64,000 nt of DNA from Strix aluco (GCF_031877795.1 NC_133948.1:13252948-13316947); one strand, 5' to 3'; positions 29,301-42,435 are shown, counted from the stretch's first letter. Notes: generated by a model not told the origin, from the sequence alone. Program-made: numbers and translations.

Positions 29301-32300
29301 TCTCTGGAAAATCTAGGAGAGGTTGCTAACATCTTATTTGTCTGCTGGGTAGCTCTAGTGCTTCCCTGACTGCTAGTCTTCAAAACACTTGTTATGAAAG
29401 TTTGAAGGCAGAGGCACTCTGCAACACTTCTTTTCACAAAGATGTTGTCATCCAGCTCTTCTCTTCACTTTTCTCCTACCCCTCCTCCTTGGAACCTGGA
29501 AAGAAAGATTTTTGGGATGACAAACAGGGCATCATCATGTTATTATGGTGTTCTTTAACTTACAGGCCCACAAGGTGTTGCTAGGACAGAGGGTGAAAGT
29601 AGATGGCTCCTCTTTGAAAGGACCTCTCCATGCAGGTCAGGGCTAGGCTAGGGGGTGTGGATATGTTCCACTGAGATAGAAGGAAATAAAAAGGCAGGAC
29701 TGAATTCCCTACACCACTTTCTGGCCTTTCTTACAGGAGTTTGTGCCTCAACATTTATAGCGTGTTAGCCAGCTAAGTGTTTTGTAGACTGTTCTGTAGA
29801 GAAATCGCCATGAACACAGGAAAATACGTTGATTTGGAAGGAAGATGTCTCTTTGGCATCTCACCAAGAATAAGAAGAATGGGTGGGGATCTGTTAAACC
29901 TATGTTCAGAGGTCCTCTACTTAAAACATGACACATCCTTGAGGACAAGCCTTTGCATAAGCCCTCCTTGCGATGCTGCTTATTTCTGTCTGTGACTGTC
30001 ATCTTGTGTTACAGTTTATGGTGTCGAGCTGCTCCTGAAGACCACTGGACTGGGGCCTGTCGAGTACCTGTCCTCAGGTTGGAATCTGTAAGTGCTCACT
30101 GATGTTTTGAGAGAGAGGTGGCAAACGTTGTTGGGTTAGACTTGACTTCTGAGATGAGTGTTTAGGCCTGTAGACGAGGCTGTCAGCAGGCTATTGAAAT
30201 CCTTCTGCCCTTGGCCTTGTGCATCTAGTTAGGCTGGAGCAGCACCAAGTACCTCTCCTCTGCTGAAACACTAGTGATAAATCGTTGCTCTTATTTTGTT
30301 TTATTTTTTTCTTTCCAGATTTGACTTCTCAGTCACCCTCTTTGCATTTTTGGGGCTCATGGCACTGGCGTTTAACATGGAGCCATTCTACTTCATTGTG
30401 GTTTTGCGGCCCCTCCAGCTGCTGAGGTGAGACAGGAAGGCTGGTGGTGGGTACAGAGAGCAGGTGGGGAAGAAAACAGCCAGGCTTGTTTTCCATCAAT
30501 CCAGTTGGGGTCCAAGCTCCTTGCCAGGAGAGGGCAAGGATTGCTCTGTGGTACATGACCATGGCAAACAGGAATTGCGTGGGGTAATGAGATTAGCCAG
30601 AGTTATCAAAATGAATGATAACAAAAACTTGGGATGGGATATGAAACCCCGTGCTTTGGAGCTTAAGCTGATCTCTAATAGAGATCAAGGGATTTACCGA
30701 GGGCAGATTATCCTGTGTCTGCCTTCGTGGGGTTCTTACACCTCCTTTAAATTGTCTGATGCTGTTCAGAGAAAAGCTCTTCTGTCAGGGTGAGACAGTC
30801 TGAACCAGTTTAATAATTTCCATTGAATTACCAGAAATTACAGTTTTCAAAGGATGCTGCTTTCTAGGGTGAAGTACAACCCTGCTCTAACCGCATCTCA
30901 CACTTTAAGCAAGACTTTAAGCCTGTAACCTCTCTGCAGCTCAGCAAGATGGGTCTGATTAACCCTCTCATTTCGAGGCTGTTACGAAGGTACATTCGCC
31001 TTTGCAGATTGCTTTGAGAGACATAGGGGGAAGGCATTTGAGGCAAAATGTTGTTTTGTTAAAAACAAACTAATGTAATTTAGCTCTTCAGTGAGGATTT
31101 AAAGAACACTTTATGACACTCAAGGGGGAAAAAAAATAATGTTTTCTCTGTTGCTCCCCTGCCAAAGCCTGTGTTTGGCAGCTGTGTTTCTCTGTAAAGG
31201 CTGACGGAGTTGCCAAATCTTAAATTAGCAGGCACAATGTAGGATTTTCATCAAATTTTATTGGGTCATGGGGGAAACACAGAAAAGTGTGTGTGTGAGG
31301 AAAGGAGTAATGAATCTTGACCCTGTATGCAGGACCTAGTTTTAAGTTCTTATGATTTTTTTTTTTTTTTAAATAGCTATTTATGCATCATGCTGTGTAG
31401 AAAGACGTAGATTTTTCCTTGAGATTCCTCAATCCTATGAACACTTAGTTGAATGTGTCGTAAACATTCAGATGGGACAGCAGGACACTGTTAGGTGAGT
31501 GGAGACCACTTGAGCAAGAGCAGATCCTGTGAATTTAGTGTCAGAAAACCTTACTTTTAATTGAGCTGGGAGGTACAGAGAACTGTGATACTCTCTCTAA
31601 CTATTTCCAGCAACACCAGGAAAGTTGCAGTGTGTAGGTAACTATTGGCTTCTCCTTTCAGGCTATTTAAATTGAAGAAACGCTACAGAAATGTCCTGGA
31701 CACTATGTTTGAGTTGTTCCCCCGGATGGCCAGGTACTAACTTCTCTTTGGGTGATGGCGGGGAGAGGGGAGTGAAAGTTTAGTGTCTAGGGCTGGGGCC
31801 AGGATAGGGATCTGTCAAACCTGCTAAAGATGTTTATGCTCTGGTCTGTCAATAGGTTGTTACTGATTCTTCAGTGTGCTGCAGTGGGGTGTTAATCTTC
31901 CAGTTTCTTGGAGCAGTACGCGATAAGTAACACTCCAGCACGCTGGGCCACCTCCTGCTTTTGTGTTAGGAAGATAACTAAGAGTCGATGCTTGTTTAAT
32001 TTTGGTCCCCCATCCCAGCTTTTGGTGCCCATTTGGAAGGAACATTGGCATGAATGTTCCCAGATGTTTCCCTGTCCTTAGTACAGCCACGAGAGCATTA
32101 CTGTGAAATGGTGGGGCAGAAGGAGCTTGGTGTTTGAGTGGGGCATCCTCAGACCTTATTCCCTTATTCTCTAGCAGAGCTAGAGAACCCTGTTCTTGGC
32201 ACAGTCCCTGCATCCAAGGACGTGGAGAGGGCAGAAACAGTGTGTGTTGTTCTTTATTAAAGAAACTGTGGAGAGACATTTGTTTACCAGAAAAAGACAG

Positions 32301-35300
32301 ACTGGGAGGGGATCCAGGCTCCTCTTTAGTTTCTCTCTTCAGTGAGTGGCAAGCTCCTTGTCCAAGGACTTCAAGAGAATGAGAGCAGGCAAAGAACTGC
32401 AGAGCCACAGTGGCAGGGAGGGTGGTCTGGGGTTTTCAGTGCTGTTTCCCATCCATTGGAAATTCCTTCCAGAGCAACCAGCCTGTGACTTTGTGTTTCC
32501 CTGCCTTAGCAACTCTTCAACAGCACAATACTCTTTCTGTTTTTGCCTCCAGCCTGGGTTTAACCCTGCTGATCTTCTACTATTGCTTTGCCATTGTTGG
32601 CATGGAGTTCTTTGCTGGTGTGGTCTACCCAAACTGCTGCAAGTAAGTACTGCAAATCCATCCCCCTCTGCAGTGGTTTTGGTGCACAGCCAGCAGTGGT
32701 GAGCCCTGGCAGCTCTATCTCCCTGTGGAGAAGGGGCCAGAGAATGGGTCTGCATGGGGTTTTGCAAACGAGGCAACATGCTGCAAAAATCTAGGAGACA
32801 CTTCACTTCTCTAGGTGAGATTGGATGAAATGGCTTTTGCATTGCATTTGGAAAGGGAGAGATTTCTGTGGTAGGGTTGGCTGGCTTTAATGAGCTCTGT
32901 AACTTGCCTCGGGTAGCTGCACTGGGAGGACTTCTTCATGGTGCCGTGGCTGGAAACTCTTGTAACATCTGCTACAGAGTGAAGTTGAGATTTTTTCCTT
33001 GGTGATGCCAGAGTTGCTTGGCCAGACACGTTACATATTTAGGTCTCGTTTTGTACCAAGATAAATTCACCTGGTCTTGGAAGCTAAGCTGTCCTGTGCC
33101 TTTTCATCTTAAATGGTGGCAGACCACTTGGAAATGCCAAGCTTTAAGGGTGTGAGCCAAGAAGTCTAACTCAAACAGTTTCTCTGGTATATTTGCTGAA
33201 TTGATCAGAAAGACTCCATGTGCTCCCTGGGCTTGTGCTGAGCTGTGAAGGAGAGAGGCTTTCAGAGAAAAAGACAAGTGTTGGCCAAGAGGTAGAAACT
33301 GCCACCCTGCTCACCACCCTCTAAGTGTTCTGGTATTTGTAACCCTTGAGATTTTCCTTGCTTTTCCAGTTCTCATTCTTTGTCCTGGTTTGTCCAACCA
33401 GCACAAGCACAGTCGCAGATTCCTACCGCTGGGTGAATCATACAGTTGGCAACAAGACGGTTGTGGAAGAAGGTTATTACTATCTCAACAACTTCGACAA
33501 CATTTTGAACAGCTTTGGTAAGGGCAGTTTTGTCCGTAGCAAAGGCTATTCCTTAGTGCATCTGTGTCCTGCAGAGCTGGATGGCAGGACTGTAATGCTC
33601 TTGTAAGAAGCCTGGGACTCTCCCATAGAGTCAGTCCCACTGATGCACCTCAAACACTCAGCACCCGGCTCTCTGTCTGGAGAATCCAGCTGACTAATTG
33701 TGCCATGACTGTTTTGCAAGGTAAGCAGATGGCTCTTAAAAGCCAGTGTGAAGCCAGCAGATCTGTTCTGACTGGTGATCAGACCAGACTTCCAGAGATG
33801 TTTACGGAGGGCTTTAAGTCATTACCCTTCTAAAGAACCAATAGTGATGCTAGTACATTTCTTTAAACCCACTGATGAAGAATAATTTGAATGTTGATTA
33901 CTCTCAATGTGATTTTTCTTAATGTGTGAGCAGAGATGCTTATCTCCTGGAGACTTCAGAGGTCTCCATGCTCTCTGCTGGAAAGAGGTCTGTTTCTGAT
34001 TCTTTTAAGAAATACAGATTAAGGCATGCTCCTGGTTCTGTGGGTCTAACCCCCTTTGTCTGAAGCAATTGCAGTGATGAGGGTCTGCGTTCTGTCTCCG
34101 GATTTGCTGACTGTATTGAAACTTCAGTGTCTTGTGTCAGCCTTCCCTGTCAAATACTTTGTCTAAGAATCACTGTAAAGTAGGTCAGGATGGATAAAGT
34201 CATTGTCTGTATTTTTTCTCCCACTGTATACAGTCACGCTGTTTGAGCTGACAGTCGTCAATGACTGGTACATCATCATGGTAAGTAAAGCTCAGCTACC
34301 TTGTGTGCACAGACTCTGCCCATTGAGCTCAATCTTCCACACCACCACTGCTTTCTTCCCCTGGTGATTGGAGATGGGCCCAACACTGCCACTTCTTGTT
34401 GCCAGACATCTTTTGGCCCTGGTTGTTGGGTGGCATTTGACCTCTGGCATACTGCTGAGCATGTTTTCTTGTGAATCTTGACCAGCCTTCAGGCCAGGTT
34501 TCACAGCCTGGACAAATGAAGTCGCTCTATATTCCAGCTTGTCACCCTGCTGCCCAAGCTGTGTTCTCATAGAAGCAATGGCTCTTGGCAGCCCCAAGCT
34601 TTACATGTTCTGTGTGTTTGCATATAGGAACCTCTCTTTTTAGCTTGAGGGGCAGATTAGCTGCAAGGACCAGTTGGGGCATTGAGTGTTGTGAAGGCAG
34701 CCCCTGGGGCTAACTGTGGAGCCACAAATGAGAGATAGATAATGTTTATGCTGCTTTGTGTCTGTTGGCAAGCAGTTAACAGCAGAATCTCCCTTTTGTG
34801 CACTGCTGACTTCTTCCCTCTCCTCTTTAGGAAGGGGTGACATCCCAAACCACTCACTGGAGCCGTCTTTACTTCATGATCTTCTATATTGTGACCATGG
34901 TAGGTTTCCGGAGATGCTTCATGCATCAAATAGTAGGGATGAGGCGGGGAGACAGCTTTTACTGTGTTCCAGAGGGAGTTTCCATTGCTGAATGAGGACA
35001 ACTCTGCTCTTCTACAGAAATGTTTCTTTCAGAAACAGGTGTGAGCCCACATCAGTTGCAGGAAGTTGAATTTATGGGCATTGACAAAGCTAATGCTGCA
35101 CAAATCTGGGTCTGGGGCAAGGACTAGGGCAGCACGAGAGTTTTGTTCTGTCCCCGTTGTGGTTGACTGTTAGCAGTTTACTCACAGGTGTGACATGTGC
35201 ATCCCCTCTGCCCCGGAGGAGCTGGGTGGGGAGCACAGAGTTGAAGCACAGACCAAATGCTCAGCTTCTGGTTGAACTGGGCTGGAAGAACCCCCCAGCA

Positions 35301-35664
35301 GCAGCCTCCTAATCTCTTCTGTTCATGTCCTCTCCCAGGTGGTGATGACAATCATTGTGGCTTTTATTCTGGATGCTTTTGTCTTCCGCATGAACTACAC
35401 TCGGAAGAACCAAGATTCAGAAGGTCAGAACTTGAGGACTGGTTGACCTACAGTGTTGTATCTTCTCTCCCTGGTGTCTTGTGTCTGTAGGAGAGAATGG
35501 GATTGGCCAGAAAAGACCAGATTTTTTTTTTTTTTTTTTTAGCCTGACTTCCTAAACTCATTCTTATGCTTCTGTGACATTTCTACATGGCCTTTCTCCT
35601 CTGCCCCTCATCTCTCCCCCAGCACTCCCCAAAAAGCGTGCGTGTATGTATGTATGTGGGTTTT

Positions 35665-35698
<34 letters not shown>

Positions 35699-38600
35699 CA
35701 CTCTTCAACTACTTGAGCCATTTCAACCAAATTATTTGAAGATAGGAAGTCTGCGTGCCTTAGTGAAAGAAATCTAGGAACAGCAACAATGTAGCAAAGA
35801 TCAACTAGAGACCTTACAGGATGGGAAGGTGATTTTTTTGTTTTTAAACCCAATTTCCCTTCCTCGCTAATATACTCACTGGCAGCAGAATGTGTCTCCA
35901 AGTGGTTTGTCCAGCGTTCAGCCACCAAAATGCTGGATCCAAGTGGTTTGCCAACACTCTTTGTCATGACATGGACGATGGATGCTGCCTATCCAGTTCT
36001 TTCCACATCTCCCAGTTGTTTTTAGACTGGTGACTACATCCTGGTTTTGGACAAGCCACTGACAGTGACTAGTCTCTCCATCCCCTCACTCTGTGAGTCA
36101 CCAGTTTTACTCACTGTCCTTTGTCATCTGAGCTGGGTGTCTGAAACTGCATGTAACTTCATGACCTGCTAATTTAGGTGCCACAAACACATTAATTTCT
36201 TATAGCCCTTCTCCTGATATTCCTTCAGGTGCTCTACACCCAGACTTTTCTATTCATTCTCCACGCAGACTAATCTTAATAATTCTTTACACTTTTCTGC
36301 AGGAAGGAGATATAGCTACCGCATTTATACATTTAATACCAGAGAATCTTCCCCGCAGAAACATGACGAAGGCCCCAGACATGGGAGCAGCTTTGATCAG
36401 CCCCTCATCTTTCTTAGGTGCCAGAAGATCAAACTTACGTGGCACAGGCCCGCAGGAGCCAGGCATTGTTAGTTACAGAAACACTTTTCATCGTGGTCAC
36501 TCCTACACCCAGTTTGAAGGGTGCAGTGAAAGACATTTGTTAGCACTGAACTCCCAAGCTGTGTTAGGCAGTTGCAGGTCAAAAGGCAGCAATTCCTGTG
36601 TGATTATTTGCTTTGCTACTTAATTTACAGGCATGCAAAAAGCTACAAGATTTTTTTTAAGATACTGAGGAGCCTGATGTTTTAAAAAGCTGAGTTGCTT
36701 GCTGGCACTGCACACTAGTTAACTTCTTCCCTGCCTTGCTGGGGGACAAGGACATACATGTTCTAGTCACAAAAGTAGGTACAGACTGTGCCTGACATCT
36801 GGCTTGGTCCTGTGCGCTGTTAAGTTTTGCCTTCCAGGATTATCATAGTGGCTGATGAAGCAATGTTCATCTTGGAGACTTTTTTTTTCTCTTTCTTTCT
36901 TGCCTCTCCAGAAGACAACGGCATTGTTCTGGAGAAGGAGATCTCCAAGGAGGAAGTGGTTGGCATAATCGAGCTGTACAAGCGGAGTTCAGCTGCCACT
37001 GAAACAGCTCAGCTGCAGAAGATCGTTTTGCAGATGGACAAATACGGGGTAAGAGGAGACGCTCACTGCAAGTTCTCAGCTTCAGGGGAGGGAGGCGTGC
37101 TAGGGCCACAAATGCCTTTTTGCTGTCTTGAGAGAAGCTGCATGTGTCTTGTAGTGCTAAGAGCTGAGTTACTGGAGGGACTCTGTAGCATCAGCACAAA
37201 GATTTGCTGCTCTAGAAAAGTAGCAGCTGAATTTCCCCTGCACTCTGAATAGCCTTGACAAAGGGTCGTTGCTATTGCCTTCAAACTTGGGTTAGAGCTG
37301 TCCTGACCCCCTACTGACTGGGAAAAAGTGTATTTATTTTTCTTTAAGGACGCCATTGTCTTGTAATTCTCCTGCCTCTCTCTCTGTGCCATCGTACACT
37401 TAGGCTTGGACAGTCCTGAAACATTATGCAGCAATATGATGGTAACGATTCCAAACACCAGGCTTCCTTTCTCCAGGGCACTGCTTACATTTTCATTCTA
37501 AAACAGGATGGACATTTGGAAAAAAGAGCTGATCTGAGTAACTGCTCTTGTCTCAGAACTGTTGTCTCATGCATCTGGGCAGAGCTTAAGTGGTTGTTGT
37601 AATAATAGTCATTATATTCTTGTATCATCACTACAAAGTGCAGGTGCTACAGTCTCTTAAGCGACCTTTATTTGCTTTGGTTGGCTTGGTAGTTAAAGGC
37701 TGAGCTCTTGTTCACACAGACAAAATTCAGAATAGTGATGATGATACTGATCAGAAGCAGTTTTCAAGACAAACCAAAGGAGGATGCTGTCCTCAGCCTT
37801 GCAGTGGAGTACAGAATGATGATGCCAGACCTGAGGTTTCTCTTGCTTCTCAATCCTGTTCATATAGCTCGTGGTCAGAGAGTAATTCAGACTTTGGCTC
37901 TCTCCTTACACAATTTAAGAAGTCCAGGTCCATGGAGTAAATGGTGTGGTCTAGACAAGTGGGACCTGAAATTGTTCTCAGACAAGATCTTATTTGGAAG
38001 CTTGGGTTTGAGCCTTGTTCCAGGCACTGATGTTATGTTCATCTGACTAAATTTAGCACTGCTGACAGATGCATCCATCTGAGCTACAGCTCCCTCTGTA
38101 GCCTTTGGGGATCTGCTCAGTATGACTCATCTCAGCCTGCGGTAGATGCCTGCATTTGTTAGGTGATGTGCACCCTAAAATGCCTTTTTCCCGTGACAAC
38201 AGGAGGAGCCCAGGATAGCCCAAGTCATCAGTGGATGATGGGTGTCCGCATGAGGGATGTCTGGAGTTGCAGGGACTGATTCTGGGAGCTGCTGAGTGAC
38301 TGATGAATGTCTTTTTTGATTTTTCCTCTTCCTTCCCCCAACTCTTTAGCAAATGTCAACACTGTTTCTGGGACGCAGATCAAGGACCAAGAGTGATTTG
38401 AGTATGAAGATGTATGAGGAGGAGATACAGGTACGTGGGCCTGAGTTGGAAATATCAGCAAGTCTCTGTGGTGAGCAGAACATCGCCTGCAATAACAAAC
38501 CATCCTTTTAAAAACTGGAGTCCTTCTTCCTCCAAGACCCAGACAGCCACGTGTCCTGTGAGAAGCATAGGCAGTAGATGAAGTGTGCTTTAGATGGAGC

Positions 38601-39793
38601 CGTTCTTGCACTCAGGATCTTTCTTAAACCACAGAGCACATCAGAGCCTCTTCAGTGGGTGCCGGTGCGAGGCTGTGCCGGTGAGAGTCAGCACTCAGTG
38701 TGTGCGTGGGCACTCCAGCTTGGCTGAGCTCACCTGGCCTCGCCGAGCTGGACGTGTTTGGGCTGCGAACACACGCACGGTGTGTTCCTGGGGCTTGGCT
38801 GCCGAGTGCTAGTTTGTTAAACCACTGGAATGTGATTGTGTTTGAGCTTGGGTGTGCCTGTCTGACACAGAAACCAAGTTTCCCTCCCAGGCAGAGTGCT
38901 GCTTGGTGTGAGCAATGCTGCCTGCTTTTCTGTCAGAATAACAGGCTAACAAAGATGGGAAACACTTAAGTCATCTGATTCTCTGGCTTGTTTAGGGCAT
39001 TTCTGCTAGTGCCCTTTGAGGTCAGGGACTTTATGCCATGGTCAGTGTAGTGCCTGCCAGACATTCACTCCAGGTTGAAGGTCATGGGCTAATGTAATGA
39101 TTAGTACTGAAAGAATTAATCTCATAGCCATTTGAATCTGTCCTTTGTCCCTTGGGCAGCTAGCTTGGGGATGAGTCTTCAGTCCCCCTAACAAAAATAC
39201 CCATGTTATTTACCACAGACCTGGGTGGAAATCTGCAGAGAAGCTCCCTGCCTGTTCTGCTTGGTCTCAGATTCAGGGATGTAACATACTGTAACACTCT
39301 GGGCACTGCCCAGGATTGGGGGCAACTCTGCACATCCCAAACATCAATACTGGAGTCCTAGACGTTTGGGAGGGATCCTGCGAGAGGGTTTGTCAGTTCA
39401 GCCAACTGGAGCTGAGCCATAGCTGGTACTTCTTGCTTGGACAGTGGGTGGCAAGGTCTCGGTGCGTCTGTCACAGCCTTGCTGCAGCTGACCGGGTTGT
39501 TTTGGGAGGTTGGGCTATATCCAGGGCTTTGGAAAGAGCCTCTCTGTGCCTACAGAGCAGATGTGCCCTCACATGGCAGAGCAGCCAAAGGCTCTGCCCT
39601 TCGGGGTCCTGCTGAGGGGCTGCGAGGCCAGAGTGGGACAGAGCCTGATCTCAGTGATCTTCTGTTGCAGGAATGGTATGAGGAGCATTCCAGAAAAGAG
39701 GAATCTGAGACATCGTTGCAAGAGCCTGCATCTGCTTCCAACAGCTCTCTGAAGCCCCTGAGCCTCCGACAACGCTCCCAGACTGTCATTTAG
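11285..39793 (+). CDS. TPCN1: Two pore channel 1 (endolysosomal two-pore cation channel)
   Basis: Endolysosomal cation channel of the voltage-gated superfamily with two six-helix repeats, working as a dimer. Mammalian TPC1 is Na+-conducting, opened by PI(3,5)P2 plus voltage and linked to NAADP signalling. Coding exons: 11285-11375, 14821-14945, 17520-17696, 19057-19170, 19428-19558, 20140-20228, 20813-20847, 21467-21525, 22333-22432, 23430-23546, 24510-24634, 25902-25950, 26153-26216, 27201-27245, 28331-28387, 28477-28530, 30015-30087, 30319-30426, 31662-31733, 32553-32642, 33402-33517, 34234-34280, 34831-34899, 35339-35423, 36912-37048, 38350-38430, 39671-39793. All junctions are GT-AG and in phase, giving 810 aa (human 816). 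Seen: PI(3,5)P2-site arginines R212, R213, R216; filter I around TSNFPDVM (273-280); repeat II S4 arginine R532; luminal glycosylation sites N592, N604, N609; C-terminus ending RQRSQTVI. Odd: Asp641 in filter II and a first exon unlike mammals. Confidence 0.95.
11519..11549. repeat. (TTA)n-like simple repeat in TPCN1 intron 1
   Basis: Imperfect TTA/TTTA run in the first intron, about 140 bases past the exon 1 donor. Ordinary low-complexity DNA. Confidence 0.8.
11832..11941 (-). repeat. CR1 LINE fragment, 3' end, reverse orientation
   Basis: The stretch begins aatcatagaatagtttgggt, the reverse complement of the bird CR1 3' end, and continues with the diagnostic 'ggtcatctagtccaac', 'ctgcaatgagcagggacatc' and 'agatcaagttgctcagag' segments. 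Only about 110 bases of the 3' end are present, as expected from the usual severe 5' truncation. It lies in TPCN1 intron 1. This is the strongest direct evidence in the window for an avian (sauropsid) genome, and I noticed no second clear copy. Confidence 0.95.
16619..16639. repeat. T10/A11 run in TPCN1 intron 2
   Basis: Ten T followed directly by about eleven A form a self-complementary low-complexity block. No function is indicated. Confidence 0.8.
17520..23546 (+). other. TPCN1: TPCN1 exons 3-10: first six-helix repeat
   Basis: These eight exons encode residues 73-346. Exon 3 carries S1 (leucine-rich helix after [10 protein letters not shown]), exon 4 S2, exon 5 S3 and S4 with the basic stretch [10 protein letters not shown] and then R212, R213, exon 6 S5, exons 7-9 the pore loop and filter I, and exons 9-10 S6 ([21 protein letters not shown]). 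The basic cluster at the end of S4 corresponds to mouse TPC1 R220, R221 and R224, described as contacting the PI(3,5)P2 head group. The gating phosphoinositide site therefore looks intact. Confidence 0.85.
24510..26216 (+). other. TPCN1: TPCN1 exons 11-13: cytosolic EF-hand-like linker
   Basis: Residues about 347-425 connect the two channel repeats and match the EF-hand-like helical linker of vertebrate TPC1 ([18 protein letters not shown], then [17 protein letters not shown]). In animal TPCs this domain is structural and not clearly Ca2+-binding. Here too I do not see a full run of acidic loop ligands. Confidence 0.75.
27201..35423 (+). other. TPCN1: TPCN1 exons 14-24: second six-helix repeat
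   Basis: Residues about 425-697. Exons 14-15 hold S1 ([16 protein letters not shown]), exons 16-17 S2, exons 18-19 S3 and S4 with the voltage sensor motif [17 protein letters not shown], exon 20 S5, exon 21 the luminal loop with three N-glycosylation sequons, exon 22 the pore helix and filter II, and exons 23-24 S6 ([18 protein letters not shown]). R532 corresponds to mouse R540, the arginine reported as critical for TPC1 voltage dependence, so voltage gating is expected. Filter II reads VVNDWY where mammals have VVNNWY. Confidence 0.85.
35521..35540. repeat. Poly(T) run in TPCN1 intron 24
   Basis: About twenty consecutive T just past exon 24. Likely slippage DNA. Confidence 0.85.
35663..35699. 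repeat. (TA)n(TG)n microsatellite in TPCN1 intron 24
   Basis: A short TA run passes into about twelve TG units, preceded by a few TATG units from 35643. It is probably length-variable between individuals. Confidence 0.9.
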
Positions 39794-40215
39794 GCCTAGC
39801 TAACGCAAGCCGCCTTCTATGCAATAACCTAGAGTATTCACAGCGTATATATTGGGATGATGTATATAGATCTGTTCAGTGTACTGTTCAGCTTTAGGGT
39901 TTAAAGCTCTTCCCCTAGGCAGTGAATTGCTGAAAAACCAGAGGCCTGGGGGACTCTGTGTAAGGCTGCTACACACAGGTTGAGTGTGATGCCCGTGCTC
40001 AGCACAGAGTGAGCATCTCGGACAGGACACAGACCTTCTCCCGCTGAGCCGCTTCCCAGGCTCGAGCCTGCTGTTTGTCTTACCACTAACAGACCTTGGG
40101 GAAAGGAACGTGTAATCCATTAACAGCAGGAAATGCACTGAAGCCACCTGCTTAATATTAAAACTTTTGCCCTTTTTGAAGATCTCTTTTGCTTAAAGGG
40201 TACCATTAACCTAGG

Positions 40216-40221
40216 AATAAA
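40216..40221 (+). terminator. TPCN1: Proximal poly(A) signal, TPCN1 (candidate)
   Basis: AATAAA about 420 bases after the stop codon, followed by a T-rich and C-rich stretch. It would give a short 3' UTR isoform. Confidence 0.4.
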
Positions 40222-42429
40222 AGATCAGGGAGTGAGTTTTTTTCTTCTCCACCTTCCCTATGCAAAGAAAGAGGAGGTGGTGTGAAATTTCAGCACTTTT
40301 GGAAGAGCAGTCTGCCTTTCCCCTCCTTTTTGGCACACCTAGATGCACTCCCTGTAGTAGATCCAACTCTGATTATTGAATTTAGCTGTCCCCGAGCAGT
40401 TCTGTGGCAGCTGAGGACAGAACTGAGGGCCAGCATCTCATTGTGTTATGACCATAGGTGGGGCAGGAGTTTGGGGAGACAAACTCTGTCTCTGCTGTAG
40501 CTATCAAGTATCTGCATCGCTGCTGGTCGGTTCTGCCTGGGATTGGGATTGCCTCTGGAAACCCCAAAGCTCCTGTCCCCGTTCAGTGGGAGGGGGCATT
40601 CTGCAGGGTGACGGTGGCTGTTGACCTCTGCCACTTGGCCACCTGCTCTGTAAATGGCAAATCTCTGGCTGGTCCTTAGCTCAGCTAGATGACTACGAGG
40701 AAGAAGTGGAAGGTTTTGCAGCTCCAAGTCTGACTTATTTCTGCCTGGCTCTGGGTTAAGGAGAGCTTATGGGCATCAAACAGTACTGCTGGTTAGTCCT
40801 CAGCCAGGTCTTTGCTTTGTGACCGAGTCCCAGCACAGCAGTGTTGCTCCTCCCGTGCTCTTGCCCTTGCAGAAGTGTTCCTCAGTCTGTCAGATGCTGA
40901 CTGAGTTGGATCTTTGGAAGATCCACTGAAGAGCTTTACTGTTCCCCTGAATTTTGGATGCAGGACGAACATGGAAGATGATGATTCTTCTCACCTGCCT
41001 GCTTTTCTGCAGCTGGCAAGGAGGCTGCCAGATGTGGTAGCTGAGGGATGGGAAGGAAAGGGGAAAAGGGATCCCTTCCCAGCTCCGCCACGTTTATTCT
41101 GGGATCATGACAGGTTGCATCATCGCTTGTGTTTCATTGCCCTCAACGTGATGAGAAGCTGTCTCTGTAAGTCCCCTTTTTGCCCTGTCAGCACAGAACG
41201 TGCTGAGGGCTAGAAGTATCTGTCAGCTGGGAGGTTCCCCTCACTTCTTGCTGTTTGATCTTTTCTCAGGTTCAGACTAAGAGTAGAGCTTGCTTGGGGA
41301 TGCTTTCTCCTTCCTCCAGCTAGATCAGACAGTGGAAGATCTGTGTGCCCGTTCCCTTTGTCTCACATACCTGTCTTTTCCTTGGTGGCCTCACCACGTG
41401 GCACAAGGACAGTGGGAGAGGACTGATCCTACCTGGGCAGTTCAGGAGCATTTCCTGGGTGGATGAGACTTTCAGAAGTAGGCAAGACAGAGCTGCTTCT
41501 GAAAATCTCTCCCTGCATAGCATGGTGGGAGCATCTGGGCTATGGGATGGAAAGAGTGGGTGAGCAGCTTTCCAGGCAAGACGCACACCATCCTCTGCTC
41601 TCATCCCTTGCCAAATTCCCTGGGTGCCTCAGGGCAACTCTTTTGTTTCCTTTCTGGGTACTGCAGGTATGAAACTACTTCTGAGCTGAACCGTGAAGGA
41701 CCTTAAAGGGCTGTTTTCCAAACCATAAATTCGACCACAAATTAATGAGCAGTGCAGTTGTTGCTCTTGCAGTTGCTCTGCATGGAGTCGCAGCCTGGGA
41801 GATTTATCCAGATTAGTCCTGGGGCTGGAGAAGATGTTGTTTATTCTGTTTTAAGTTGTGAGCAGGATGAATGAGCATTGTGAAGGTTAGGGGGGGGGGG
41901 AAAATGTGGCTGTGTGTAAACTCCACATTCCCCTACAGCCTATTTCTCCTTGCAGAGCTGTCAGTGACTTTTTTGGGGGTGTTTTCTGGGTGTGAATGGA
42001 GCTGCAGCTTTAAGCTGTGTTGAGGGGGGCACTAACCTGCTTAAATGCATTTACAGGGCTCTTGTGTCACAGAGACGGGAATGCTTGAACTGGGGTTCAG
42101 GGCTCAGGTGCTGCTTCCGTGGTTTTGTGCTGAGGCGTTGATCTGCCCCCATGTACACACTGTATTAATTATTTTTGTAAACCAAGGAGGGTCGCAGAAG
42201 TTTACTTCTTCCATACGACTTTGGAAGGAAACAAAGTTTGAGTACGGGGCATCCCCTTGTATTTATCCTCCTCTCCCCCACCTGACACACAGACTAACGA
42301 CAGAGACAATCATTTTGTAGGGAGCAAGGGAGGAAGTGCTGCAGGATTTTTGTATGCTGGTGTTTTGTTTATAAAATGATTTTATGGACATGTCTGTAAA
42401 ATATTCTCTAGATTTTTTTCAAGCACACT

Positions 42430-42435
42430 AATAAA
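42430..42435 (+). terminator. TPCN1: Distal poly(A) signal, TPCN1
   Basis: AATAAA at the end of an AT-rich stretch, followed within about 25 bases by a TTTGT-type downstream element. The sequence then changes abruptly to GC-rich DNA, fitting a transcript end. Confidence 0.6.
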
